The notes under the pieces: generated by a model
Database searches by the model: none
Told to the model about the DNA's origin: nothing
The model's input: only the letters and a program-made list of their open reading frames with translations
Translations under genes and position numbers: made by a program
Source: Acidimicrobiaceae bacterium
Lineage (GTDB): Bacteria; Actinomycetota; Acidimicrobiia; Acidimicrobiales; Ilumatobacteraceae
DNA: 64,000 nucleotides
Direction: 5' to 3'
Assembly (NCBI GenBank): GCA_020637235.1
Contig: JACJWG010000004.1
Span: forward strand, 62,001 to 126,000
In this document: positions 1 through 7,798 of the stretch, piece after piece
Layout: each line of letters begins with the position of its first letter
Position numbering within the stretch: position 1 is the first letter of the stretch

Positions 1-2
1 CG

Positions 3-86
3 CACTGGGCCGACGTGTTGCTCGAACGGCACGCCGGCGAGGCCGATCCCACCTCACCGTGGGCACACCACGGAGGTCGGCTGTGA
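3..86 (+). CDS. C-terminal end of an unidentified protein (partial)
   Basis: An open frame enters from the left edge and stops at TGA 84-86. The visible residues (HWADVLLERHAGEADP..., ending HHGGRL) are too few to identify a family. Its stop overlaps the GTG at position 83 of the sulfatase as GTGA, the coupling style used throughout this window. This suggests the two genes are co-transcribed and that the missing upstream gene may work with the sulfatase. Confidence 0.55.
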   Translation, partial: HWADVLLERHAGEADPTSPWAHHGGRL

Positions 87-1561
87 GCGAGCGCACGGGC
101 GACGCGCAGCGCCCGAACATCCTGGTGTTCATGCCCGATCAGCTGCGCGCCGATGCGGTCGGTGCGTTCGGCAGCCCGGTGGCGCGCACACCGCACATCG
201 ACGCGCTCGCGGCTCGCGGCGTCCGCTTCGACCAGGCATGGACCCAGCACCCCGTCTGCGGCCCGAGCCGCGTGTCGTTCATGACCGGCTGGTATCCCCA
301 CGTCGCCGGACACCGCACGCTCGACCACTTGCTCACCTCGGCCGAGCCCAACCTGCTGCGCTCGTTGCGCCACGCCGGCTACCGCGTCAGCATGCCGGGC
401 CACCGCGGCGACGTGTTCGCGCCCGGGGTCACCGAGGAGAGCACCGACTTCTGCGGGTTCCTCGTGGCGCCCGATCTGTCGGGGTTCGTGGGCGCGCCGC
501 CCGAGCACCTGCGCGGCACCGCGCTCGGCCGTGCCTTCTACCGCGGCTCGGAGGGACCCGACGCCGTGGTCGACTTCGACGAGGCGACGACACGGACGGC
601 GATCGAGTGGATCGAACGCGAGGGCTCGTCCGCCCCCTGGGCGATGTGGGTACCGCTGGTGTTCCCGCACGTGCCGTTCATGGTGGAGGAGCCCTGGTTC
701 TCGATGCACGACCGTGCCTCGATGCCCGACCCGATCGCGCCCGACGCGGGTGGTGGCAAACCTGCGTTCGTCGGTGCGATCCGCGAGGCCTACGGCTGGG
801 ACGAGCTCTCGCCCGACGATCTGCGCGAGGTCGCCGCGACCTACCACGGGATGGTGAGCCGGGTCGACGACCAACTCGGCCGGATCCTCGCCGCCATCGA
901 TGCCGCGGGCCAGACCGACGACACGCTCGTGGTGTTCCTCACCGACCACGGCGAGTACCTCGGCGACTGGGGCCTCGTCGAGAAGTGGCCGTCGGGCATG
1001 GATCCGTGCCTGTTGCGCAACCCACTCGTGATCGCCGGCCCGGGCGTCACCCCCGGTCGCGTGTGCGACTCGTTGGTCGAGATCGTCGACGTGAGCGCCA
1101 CCATCCTCGACGTCGCCGGCGCCACGCCGACTCACACCCACTTCGGGCGGAGCCTGGTGTCGTTGCTCGCCGAGCCCGCACAGGCATTCCGCACACACGT
1201 GTTCAGCGAGGGCGGCTTCTCACCGACCGACGTCGACCTGTTCGAGCGCGCGGGCGGCGACTACGAGGTGAAGGGTCGGTTGCAGCACGAGCGCCCCGAA
1301 CTCGTCGGCAAGGCGATCAGCGTGCGCACCCGTACGCACACCTACGTGTACCGGCAGTGCGAGCGAGACGAGCTGTACGACCGCATCGCCGATCCGCTGG
1401 AGACGACCAACCTGATCGACGACCCGGCGCGGCGCGACGTGGTGGCCGAGCTCAGGTCGGTGGTGTTCGACTGGCTGGTCGACACGTCGGACGTGATCCC
1501 GTGGGAGAAGCACCCACGGTTCCCGAAGATCCCGATGGGCTGGCGCAGCACGACCGGCTGA
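83..1561 (+). CDS. Sulfatase (arylsulfatase family, formylglycine type)
   Basis: This is a 492-residue sulfatase of the alkaline-phosphatase superfamily that hydrolyses sulfate esters; the substrate is unknown. The N-terminal metal-binding segment NILVFMPDQLR and the signature VCGPSRVSFMTG are clear. In that C-x-P-x-R motif, Cys59 would be converted to formylglycine. FLTDHGEYLGDWG supplies the later metal-binding Asp/His. No signal peptide is evident, so it is probably cytoplasmic. I chose GTG at 83 over the in-frame GTG at 59 because GGAGG (72-76) sits 6 nt upstream and the start overlaps the preceding stop as GTGA. No sulfatase-maturation gene is visible in the window. Confidence 0.9.
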   Translation: MSERTGDAQRPNILVFMPDQLRADAVGAFGSPVARTPHIDALAARGVRFDQAWTQHPVCGPSRVSFMTGWYPHVAGHRTLDHLLTSAEPNLLRSLRHAGYRVSMPGHRGDVFAPGVTEESTDFCGFLVAPDLSGFVGAPPEHLRGTALGRAFYRGSEGPDAVVDFDEATTRTAIEWIEREGSSAPWAMWVPLVFPHVPFMVEEPWFSMHDRASMPDPIAPDAGGGKPAFVGAIREAYGWDELSPDDLREVAATYHGMVSRVDDQLGRILAAIDAAGQTDDTLVVFLTDHGEYLGDWGLVEKWPSGMDPCLLRNPLVIAGPGVTPGRVCDSLVEIVDVSATILDVAGATPTHTHFGRSLVSLLAEPAQAFRTHVFSEGGFSPTDVDLFERAGGDYEVKGRLQHERPELVGKAISVRTRTHTYVYRQCERDELYDRIADPLETTNLIDDPARRDVVAELRSVVFDWLVDTSDVIPWEKHPRFPKIPMGWRSTTG

Positions 1562-1615
1562 GCCGCGCCGGCGCGGTGCCGAAGCGGCGGCGGGGCGGTT
1601 CTACGATGCCGCTCC

Positions 1616-1921
1616 ATGACGCCGTTCGCCATGCCGGACACCGACACGTGGATGGAGGGCGATCTGCACGTCGCGCTGGCGAGGCCGTCACACGCGGCCG
1701 GCCCCGTCCCGACGGTGCTGCTGCTCGACGGCCACACGATGTTCGCGACCGCCGTGGAGTACGCCCGCACGGTCTCGCTGGTGACGCTCGGCGCACTGCC
1801 GCCGATGGCGATCGTCGCCGTGTGGCGCGACAGCAACGACCCGCTCGAGTACTTCTCGACGCGCTTTCGCGACTTCACCCCGTACGAGTGGGTGCTGCCC
1901 GAACCCTTCGCCGCCCCCACT
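1616..1921 (+). pseudogene. 5' fragment of an alpha/beta-hydrolase esterase, truncated
   Basis: About 102 N-terminal residues resemble the putative esterase family (IroE/Fes-like): TVLLLDGHTMFATAVEYAR, LPPMAIVAVW and RDFTPYEWVLP are typical strand and loop segments. The catalytic Ser, Asp and His that normally follow are absent. After about position 1920 the frame continues only as antisense of the convergent serine-hydrolase gene and stops at 2044. The 3' two-thirds of the gene has therefore been lost at a junction it shares with the next feature. No function is expected from this fragment. Confidence 0.7.
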
Positions 1922-2816
1922 CGAGGTGTGGCGCATCCGGCACGATCGATGCGGCCACCCAGTCGGCGGGCACCACCTGCCGCCCGTTCCACTGGCCGCC
2001 CAGTCGGTACAGCTCGCCCAGCTTCGCGAAGTCGCGTGCGGTGAGGTTCACGCCGCCGAATGCCATCTCGCGACCCGTTGCGTCGAGCAGCCAATAGCCG
2101 TCGCTCTCCATGCCGAGCGGTTCGTACAGGTGCTCCTGCATGTACTCCGTGATCGAACGTCCGGTGGCCCGCACCAGCAACGTGCCAAGCGCCTGGGTGT
2201 CGGTGGAGTTGTACTGGCACACCGTGCCCGGTGCCGACTCCGGTGCGGCCGTCGCGACGAACCCGTCGAGGCTGCCGCCCGGCGCCATCGCCGCGCCGAG
2301 GCGCGCCACGTCGGACGTGCGATCGCTGTAGTCCTCGTTCCAGCGGGCACCCGACGACATCTGCAGCACGTCCTTGATCCGCACCCCGTCGTAGGCCGAG
2401 CCGGGCTCGACGTCGATGTACCGGCTGATCGGGTCGTCGATCGAGGGGATGTGGCCCTGCTCGACCGCGATGCCGACGAGCGCCGAGACGAAGCTCTTCG
2501 CCACCGACCACGAGATCCACTGGACCTCGCGGCCGCCCGTCAGCCGGTACTGCTCGTGCACCACGGCGCCGTCGCGCAGTACGAGGAGCGCGGCGGTGTC
2601 GGTGACGTCGAGGAACTGCTCGGTGTCGACCGCCGCTCCGTCGAAGTGGAACGACGTCGGCAGCTCGATCCGCTCGCCGTCGGGGAACCGGTGCGGCGAG
2701 GCACTCGCGGTCATCCGGCTGCTCGGCAGCATGCGGTACAGGCGATCGAAGTGTTCGTGCTGCGGAGCGCCGGTGAACAGTCCGACGGATGCGAAGGCGG
2801 ACGTCGTCTCAGACAT
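1922..2816 (-). pseudogene. Serine hydrolase (class C beta-lactamase-like), 3'-truncated
   Basis: This is a beta-lactamase/6-aminohexanoate-dimer-hydrolase-type serine hydrolase. The catalytic S-x-x-K is at 104-107 (SVAK), a YNS motif follows in QYNSTDTQAL, and the middle helical region is intact through VVPADWVAASIVPDAPHL at about residue 298. Family members then continue with a GYGYQWW-type strand and the KTG-like region, about 90-110 residues that are missing here. After HLE the frame reads antisense of the esterase fragment and ends at 1875. Loss of the C-terminal lobe should abolish activity. The start has no alternative nearby. Confidence 0.75.
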
Positions 2817-2909
2817 GCCGGCGAGCGTACGCCGACGGACGAGGACGATCGGCGGTCGACGACGCGCGTCCCCGGCTCCATCGGTGCTGCGACGCGCTCG
2901 GTGATTCGG

Positions 2910-4004
2910 TCAGACGCGCACCTCGAACGACGTGGACGCCACGATCCGCCCGGCTATCTGCAGCTCCACCCGGTGCGTGCCGGCTCGATAGGTGCGCGTC
3001 GACGCCTGCTGGATCAGTCGGCGCTTGGTGAGCGTGCGCCGTTCACCTGCGGCGAGGTCGATCGTGGTCCACTTGAACACCTTCGGCGACGTGGCGCCGG
3101 AGGCGTTCACGTGATGGATCACGAAGTCCACCACCAGGCGCTGCGTGTCGCGGGCCGTGGACACGACGTCGGTGGTCAGCGTGACGTGCACGCCCATCTC
3201 GACCACCGCCGGCGACACCTCGAAGCGTTCGACGTCGACGCTCGACTCGGTGGTGAAGCCGAGCACGGCGAGCGCGCCCGGCTCGCCGCGCTTCACCAGC
3301 GTCCGGAGGGCGTGCGCAATCATGCGTCGATCGATGTCCGGCTCGGTCGCCCATGCCTCGAGTGTGTCGATCACCAGGCGCGGATGGGTCTTGGCGACGT
3401 CGTTCAGGTGGTTCGCCACCGACCGTCGCACGGGCTCCGACGGATCGTGACGCAGCCGCTGCAACACGGCGAGGCCGGGGTGCGGATCGGCCACCAGCCG
3501 GGGCACCCCTGCGCCCCAGGGCAACCGCGGCCGCATGCCCTCGGACGGCAGCCGGCGCACTCGCTCGTCGTCGTGATCGGTGAACTCGAGCAGGCGGCGG
3601 TACGTCTGGTCGAAGTGGTCGCGCAGGAACGGCCGGACGGCGAACTCGCAGCTCATCCGCTTCGTGACGTGTTCCATCGCATCGAGCGCCTCGGTGGGGC
3701 ACGACGGCCCGAACAGCTCGACCACGGTGGCGAGCGGCCAGGCGGCCCACCCCTCCACGGCTGGCTCGGCGCGTACGACGTCCACCAGACACGCCATCGA
3801 CGAGGCCGGCGCTCGGTCGCCGAGGGCCCGCCACAACTCGCGTGCGATCACCTCCATCCGCGCCTTCAGCTCCAGGCCGTCGAGCTGCGGGGTGGTGCGT
3901 CGACGGAAGTCGTCGGTCGCGAAGCGGTCGTCCGCAGCGGCGAAGCGTCGGGCCAGTTCGTCGACCACCGTCGCGTCGACCGAGTGCTTGAAGGCGCCTG
4001 CCAC
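2910..4004 (-). CDS. DNA alkylation repair protein, AlkC-like HEAT-repeat glycosylase
   Basis: The 364-residue protein resembles the AlkC branch of HEAT-like-repeat DNA glycosylases, which excise alkylated bases such as 3-methyladenine. Residues 1-250 are a helical HEAT array. The segments DERVRRLPSEGMRPRLPWG and SEPVRRSVANHLNDVAKTHP are characteristic of AlkC/AlkD-type proteins. About 110 C-terminal residues are beta-rich (VDFVIHHVNASG, FKWTTIDL), matching the immunoglobulin-like extension found in some AlkC members. It starts 22 bp after the LtrA stop and may be the last gene of that minus-strand operon. Confidence 0.85.
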   Translation of the reverse strand: MAGAFKHSVDATVVDELARRFAAADDRFATDDFRRRTTPQLDGLELKARMEVIARELWRALGDRAPASSMACLVDVVRAEPAVEGWAAWPLATVVELFGPSCPTEALDAMEHVTKRMSCEFAVRPFLRDHFDQTYRRLLEFTDHDDERVRRLPSEGMRPRLPWGAGVPRLVADPHPGLAVLQRLRHDPSEPVRRSVANHLNDVAKTHPRLVIDTLEAWATEPDIDRRMIAHALRTLVKRGEPGALAVLGFTTESSVDVERFEVSPAVVEMGVHVTLTTDVVSTARDTQRLVVDFVIHHVNASGATSPKVFKWTTIDLAAGERRTLTKRRLIQQASTRTYRAGTHRVELQIAGRIVASTSFEVRV

Positions 4005-4026
4005 GCCGGCGACGGTAGCGGTGCGT

Positions 4027-5178
4027 TCAGCCGTGGGCGGCCACGCTCGACGCCCTGTGGGGCGACGAGCGCGTCACACCCTCGATCGCCGCGATGGCGA
4101 CGATCGCCACGGCCACACCGGCCGTGCTGACGATCGCATTCGAACGGGGGCCGGCGAACAGGGCGAACGAGACGACGACCACGAGTCCTGCGAGACGTGT
4201 CCACAGCAGGTGGCCGGTCGCACGGGCGTTGCCGATGACGAACCCGGCCAGGTACAGCGCTGGTCCTACCGCGAGCGCGGTGACGGCGAACGGTTCCATC
4301 GACACGGTCGGGTGCACCAACCCCTCCTCGATCGCGGCGGCGAACACCACCGTGCCGGCGACGATCGGGAGGTGCCCCAACGTGAACAGGTCGCGGGCCA
4401 GGTGGCCTCGTCGGCGATGGTCCGACTCGGAGACGAGCCGCGCCTCTGCGGCATGGTGCACCCAGTCGAAGTAGCTCCACCACAGCGCCGCCACGGCGAC
4501 GAAGGCGGTGGCCAACAGGATCATCACGTCGCGGTCGAGACCGACGTCGGAGGCCGTGGCTCCGGTGGCGATGACCGACTCGCCGAGGGCGATGATCACG
4601 ATGAGTCCGTGACGCTCGGCGAAGTGTCCCGGATCGACGTGGAACTCGCGACGCCCTGCGGCGAGCACCGACACGACGTCGACCGCCAGCGCCGCCGCCC
4701 ACAGCGCGACCCGCGCACCGTCGTCGACGAGGCCGCCGGCGAGCACCAGCACCGGGCCGACGGAGGCGATCGGCAGGTAGAGCCGCAGTGCGGCGCGGTA
4801 CGTCGTGTCGTGCTGCCCGAGCCAATAGAGCGCGAGGCCGAGCAGGCGCATACCGGCGTAGGGCAGCGCGAACCACTCGCCCATGTCGTCGAACGCGGTG
4901 GGGATCGCAGCTGCCGCGCCGAGCATCGCACCCGACGCGACCAACATCCACAGGCGTGTCGAGCGGCGGTCGAGATCGATCGCGTTGCCCGACCAGGTGT
5001 ACTGCGACCAGGCCCACCACACGAGCCACATCATCAGCGACGCGCGGCCCCAGCCGGCGGCCGAGTGGTCGCCGTGGAGCAGTGACACGAGCTGGGTGAC
5101 GGCGAACACGAAGACGAGATCGAAGAAGAGTTCGAGGAAGCCGACCCGCCTCGCCGTCGCCCCGTGGTCGGTGGACAT
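4027..5178 (-). CDS. LtrA family integral membrane protein
   Basis: The 383-residue protein belongs to the low-temperature-requirement A (LtrA) family of polytopic membrane proteins, whose biochemical role is unclear. The N-terminal signature FLELFFDLVFVFAVTQL (about residues 14-30) and the central ERHGLIVIIALGESVIATG block are diagnostic. Roughly ten hydrophobic segments follow. The ATG at 5178 overlaps the previous stop by one base (TGATG), so translation is probably coupled to the reductase upstream. Nothing in the sequence indicates a substrate. Confidence 0.9.
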   Translation of the reverse strand: MSTDHGATARRVGFLELFFDLVFVFAVTQLVSLLHGDHSAAGWGRASLMMWLVWWAWSQYTWSGNAIDLDRRSTRLWMLVASGAMLGAAAAIPTAFDDMGEWFALPYAGMRLLGLALYWLGQHDTTYRAALRLYLPIASVGPVLVLAGGLVDDGARVALWAAALAVDVVSVLAAGRREFHVDPGHFAERHGLIVIIALGESVIATGATASDVGLDRDVMILLATAFVAVAALWWSYFDWVHHAAEARLVSESDHRRRGHLARDLFTLGHLPIVAGTVVFAAAIEEGLVHPTVSMEPFAVTALAVGPALYLAGFVIGNARATGHLLWTRLAGLVVVVSFALFAGPRSNAIVSTAGVAVAIVAIAAIEGVTRSSPHRASSVAAHG

Positions 5179-5831
5179 CAGCGCTCGCCGGCCGCCGAAG
5201 ACGGCCCATCGGTGGCCGGCGGCCGCTGATGGGCGACCAGCACCATGTCGCGACCGCGACCGCCCCGAAAGGCGAGCAGGCCCCAGTAACGAGCAGCCTC
5301 CTCCAACAGTCCGGCGTCGGCGAGACCGTCGATCTCGACCGCGTCGAACCCCATCGCCGTCGCGAGGTCGGCGACGAGCCTGCGAGCGGTCGCGTCGTCG
5401 GCGGCCACCGGCAGGAGCGGACGATGACCGTCGGGGAGCGTCGGTGCTGCCATGTGCTCGGCGCCGAGCACGTTGAACGCCTTCACCACGTGGACTCCGT
5501 GGCCGGCGGCCTGCACGACGACCGACACGCCGCTGGCCGCACCCTCGGGCAGCGGTTGCCCGAACGGGTTGGTGGCGTCGACCACGACGGCACCGGGCGC
5601 GAGCCCGAGCCGCGCGACGACGTCGGCGACCACACCGAACGGGACGGCGAGGATCGTGACATCGGCGTCCACCGAGGCGCCGTCGATCCCGATGCTGTCG
5701 TCGTCGCCGGCCGACCGGCGAGCGATCCGCACCTGGTGGCCGAGCGCTCGCAGGTTGGTGGCGAGCGCCGTGCCGACATTGCCCGACCCGACGACCACCA
5801 CGGACAGAGGTGCTGCTGCGGACACGGTCAC
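5178..5831 (-). CDS. NADPH-dependent F420 reductase-like NADP-binding protein
   Basis: The protein is 217 residues. A Rossmann N-terminus (VVVVGSGNVGTALATNL, followed by RIARRS for the NADP phosphate) and later motifs (VVDATNPFGQ, GVHVVKAFNVLGAEHM) match the Fno/NADP-F420 oxidoreductase-like family. Members transfer hydride between NADPH and coenzyme F420 or related acceptors. GTG at 5831 is preferred because it overlaps the DJ-1 stop as GTGA; GTG at 5825 is the alternative. The gene sits between DJ-1 and LtrA in one tightly overlapping operon, which suggests a redox or stress role. F420 use is inferred from the family. Confidence 0.8.
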   Translation of the reverse strand: MTVSAAAPLSVVVVGSGNVGTALATNLRALGHQVRIARRSAGDDDSIGIDGASVDADVTILAVPFGVVADVVARLGLAPGAVVVDATNPFGQPLPEGAASGVSVVVQAAGHGVHVVKAFNVLGAEHMAAPTLPDGHRPLLPVAADDATARRLVADLATAMGFDAVEIDGLADAGLLEEAARYWGLLAFRGGRGRDMVLVAHQRPPATDGPSSAAGER

Positions 5832-6568
5832 CGCCCGAGCGCGTCGATGACGAGGCGGGCTGCGGCAGCACCGGAGTACTGCTGCTGGCCGGTGATCAGG
5901 TTGCCGTCGCGCACGGCATGGACCCGGAAGCGGCCGTGGACGACGAAGTTCGTGTCCGCGAGGCGCGCCGCCTCGTCCTCGATCCAGAAGGGTTGGATGC
6001 GCTGCCCGACGAACTCGTCCGCGAACGCTTCCTCGGAGTTGGCGAAGCCGGTCCAGGTGCGACCGCGAACCACGAGCTCGCCGTCGGGTGTCGTGGCGTC
6101 GAGGAGGACGCACGTGGCATGGCAGACGACGGCAGTCACCTTGCCGGCGGCCACGAAGCGGCCGACGAGGTCCTTCACGCGCTGATCGTGACGGAAGGTG
6201 TACATCGGCGCTTGGCCGCCCACCAGGAACACGGCATCGAACGATGCCTCGTCGACCGCTTCGAGGGCGGGCGTGTTCTCCACCAGACGAGCGTGATCGG
6301 GGCTGGCGATGAAACCTCGGCTGACGAGGTCGTGAGCCGAGTACCCAGAGGGATCCGCTGGGTCGGAGAACGAGTCCGCCGCCAGTGCGCCCCCGTCGGG
6401 GCTCGCGATGACGACCTCGAAGCCGGCCTCGGTGAACTCCCAGTAGGGGTGGGTGAGCTCGGCCCACCAGAACCCGATCGGCCAGCCGGTCTGCTGCGAG
6501 GTGGTCGGGTTCGACACCACCATCAACACCCGCTTCGTGGAACCGTGCACATCGATCGTCGCAGGCAT
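5828..6568 (-). CDS. DJ-1/PfpI superfamily protein (Hsp31/glyoxalase III-like)
   Basis: This 246-residue type 1 glutamine-amidotransferase-fold protein has a nucleophile elbow AVVCHATC (Cys149-His150) and the acidic residue in GFWWAEL (Glu37), as in Hsp31-type DJ-1 proteins. Those act as glutathione-independent glyoxalases or deglycase/chaperone proteins. The His is followed by Ala-Thr rather than the usual Gly-Pro, so activity is not certain. AAAGGA lies just upstream of the ATG. It is the first gene of the operon (DJ-1, F420-reductase-like, LtrA, probably AlkC) and faces a TetR regulator across a twin-operator region. Confidence 0.85.
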   Translation of the reverse strand: MPATIDVHGSTKRVLMVVSNPTTSQQTGWPIGFWWAELTHPYWEFTEAGFEVVIASPDGGALAADSFSDPADPSGYSAHDLVSRGFIASPDHARLVENTPALEAVDEASFDAVFLVGGQAPMYTFRHDQRVKDLVGRFVAAGKVTAVVCHATCVLLDATTPDGELVVRGRTWTGFANSEEAFADEFVGQRIQPFWIEDEAARLADTNFVVHGRFRVHAVRDGNLITGQQQYSGAAAARLVIDALGR

Positions 6569-6578
6569 GACATCCTTT

Positions 6579-6655
6579 CATTACGTGACAGAAGTGGAAC
6601 GTAAACAAGGTACCGCGGGCTCGTCACTCCTGCAATACGGGTCTGTCACGTAATG
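6579..6655. promoter_or_regulatory. Divergent promoter region with two mirrored 14-bp operator copies
   Basis: CATTACGTGACAGA at 6579-6592 and its exact reverse complement at 6642-6655 sit symmetrically beside the two divergent genes. Each copy contains a TAATG(A/T) that could be a -10 box. On the minus strand GTTTAC lies 17 nt upstream of TAATGA. The left copy is also half of a TTACGT-N12-ACGTAA palindrome (6581-6604). The arrangement fits two TetR sites, one over each promoter, giving autoregulation and control of the DJ-1 operon. Binding is inferred. Confidence 0.65.
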
Positions 6656-6663
6656 TCGGGCTC

Positions 6664-7260
6664 GTGTCGGAGGAGGTCGTGGATCGAGCGGTCGCAGGTC
6701 GTCCGCGTGACGCGTCGATCGACGATGCCGTGCTGGACGCCACCCTTCGGCGTCTGGCGCGAGACGGATTCGCCGGACTGTCGTTGGCGTCCGTCGCGGC
6801 TGATGCAGGCACGTCGCGACCGGCGATCTACCGGCGTTGGCCCGACAAGGAGTCGCTCGTGGTGGATGCCATCGCCCGACTCGCCGAGGTGGCACCACCG
6901 GCGATCGGGCGTGCGCCGTTCGACGACCTCGTCGCCGAACTCGAACACTTCCGACACTGCATCACCGAGGCCGCTGCGCTGCCGCTCGCCGGTCTGATGC
7001 TCGGCGACGAGGTCAGCCCCGCGCTGCGGGCGAAGTACCACGACCTCGTCGTGGCGCCGCGTCGGGCGCGGATCAAGGCATGCCTGCGCCGCGGGATCGA
7101 CGACGGCACCCTCGACGCCGACGCCGACGTCACCATCGCCGGCACGTTCCTCACGGGCTCGTGGTACGCACTCGCGCTGGCCGGTACGGCACCACCGAAG
7201 GATTGGGCTCGGCGGACCGCGGTGCTGGTGTGGCGGGCCTGCGGGGGTAGATCGACGTGA
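6664..7260 (+). CDS. TetR/AcrR family transcriptional regulator
   Basis: The 198-residue repressor has an N-terminal TetR helix-turn-helix (LSLASVAADAGTSRPAIYRRW, about residues 39-59) and a C-terminal ligand-binding domain of the TetR_C type. It is divergently transcribed from the DJ-1 operon and probably controls it and itself through the mirrored sites at 6579-6655. GTG 6664 would be nearly leaderless, given a TAATGT -10 at 6651. GTG 6679, preceded by GGAGG at 6669-6673, is an equally plausible start. The inducer is unknown. Confidence 0.9.
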   Translation: MSEEVVDRAVAGRPRDASIDDAVLDATLRRLARDGFAGLSLASVAADAGTSRPAIYRRWPDKESLVVDAIARLAEVAPPAIGRAPFDDLVAELEHFRHCITEAAALPLAGLMLGDEVSPALRAKYHDLVVAPRRARIKACLRRGIDDGTLDADADVTIAGTFLTGSWYALALAGTAPPKDWARRTAVLVWRACGGRST

Positions 7261-7278
7261 GTTCCGCCGGCGGGCACA

Positions 7279-7713
7279 TCAGCCGGTGACGGCGCGCCCA
7301 CCGGCGATCTGCTCGGCGTCGGGACGCTCGAGGTACACCCGTTCGTTGGTCATGAGGTCGTCGTCGTCGAAGTCGAACACCGCGAACAGACGGTGCTCGA
7401 AGCCCCGGTCGCGACCGGCGGGCGTGCCGCGCAGCGCGAAGTGCAACAAGACCTGGCCGCCGTCGCAGATCTCGAGGCTGATGAGCTCGTTGCGTTGATC
7501 GGGCACAGCGGTGCGCCCGGCGAGCCAGTAGGCCATCACGTCGTCACGGCCGTCGTGCACCGTGCCGTCGGGCAGCTCGTAGCGCGCGTGGCTGAACGTC
7601 GCCATCGTCCGGTCCCACTCCTGGGTGTTCTCGCTGTTCATGTGCTCGAGCGTCACCAGGGCGCGCCGGACGGCTCGCTCCGATCTCGCGAGCATCTCGG
7701 GCGTGGCGGTCAT
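7279..7713 (-). CDS. SnoaL-like / NTF2-fold polyketide-cyclase-type protein
   Basis: The 144-residue protein has the size and pattern of the SnoaL-like NTF2 fold: a helical start (MLARSERAVRRAL), HARYELPDGTVHDGRDDVMAYW and a beta-rich end (ELISLEICDGGQVLLHFALRGT). Such proteins act as small cyclases, isomerases or ligand carriers, but no catalytic set can be assigned. It converges on the TetR gene with an 18-bp gap and is divergent from the LLM monooxygenase (85-bp spacer). It has no obvious partner. Confidence 0.75.
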   Translation of the reverse strand: MTATPEMLARSERAVRRALVTLEHMNSENTQEWDRTMATFSHARYELPDGTVHDGRDDVMAYWLAGRTAVPDQRNELISLEICDGGQVLLHFALRGTPAGRDRGFEHRLFAVFDFDDDDLMTNERVYLERPDAEQIAGGRAVTG

Positions 7714-7798
7714 CGGCTCATCATGTCACCGCCGCCGGGCACGATCGCCCGCCCGTCCGTCGCCTGGTCCGGCGACGTCCTGCGCGACACTGACGGCC

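Noticed and set aside
2817..2909. Promoter search in the spacer upstream of the serine-hydrolase fragment
   Set aside because: No convincing -35/-10 pair or palindrome is visible in this 93-bp GC-rich spacer.
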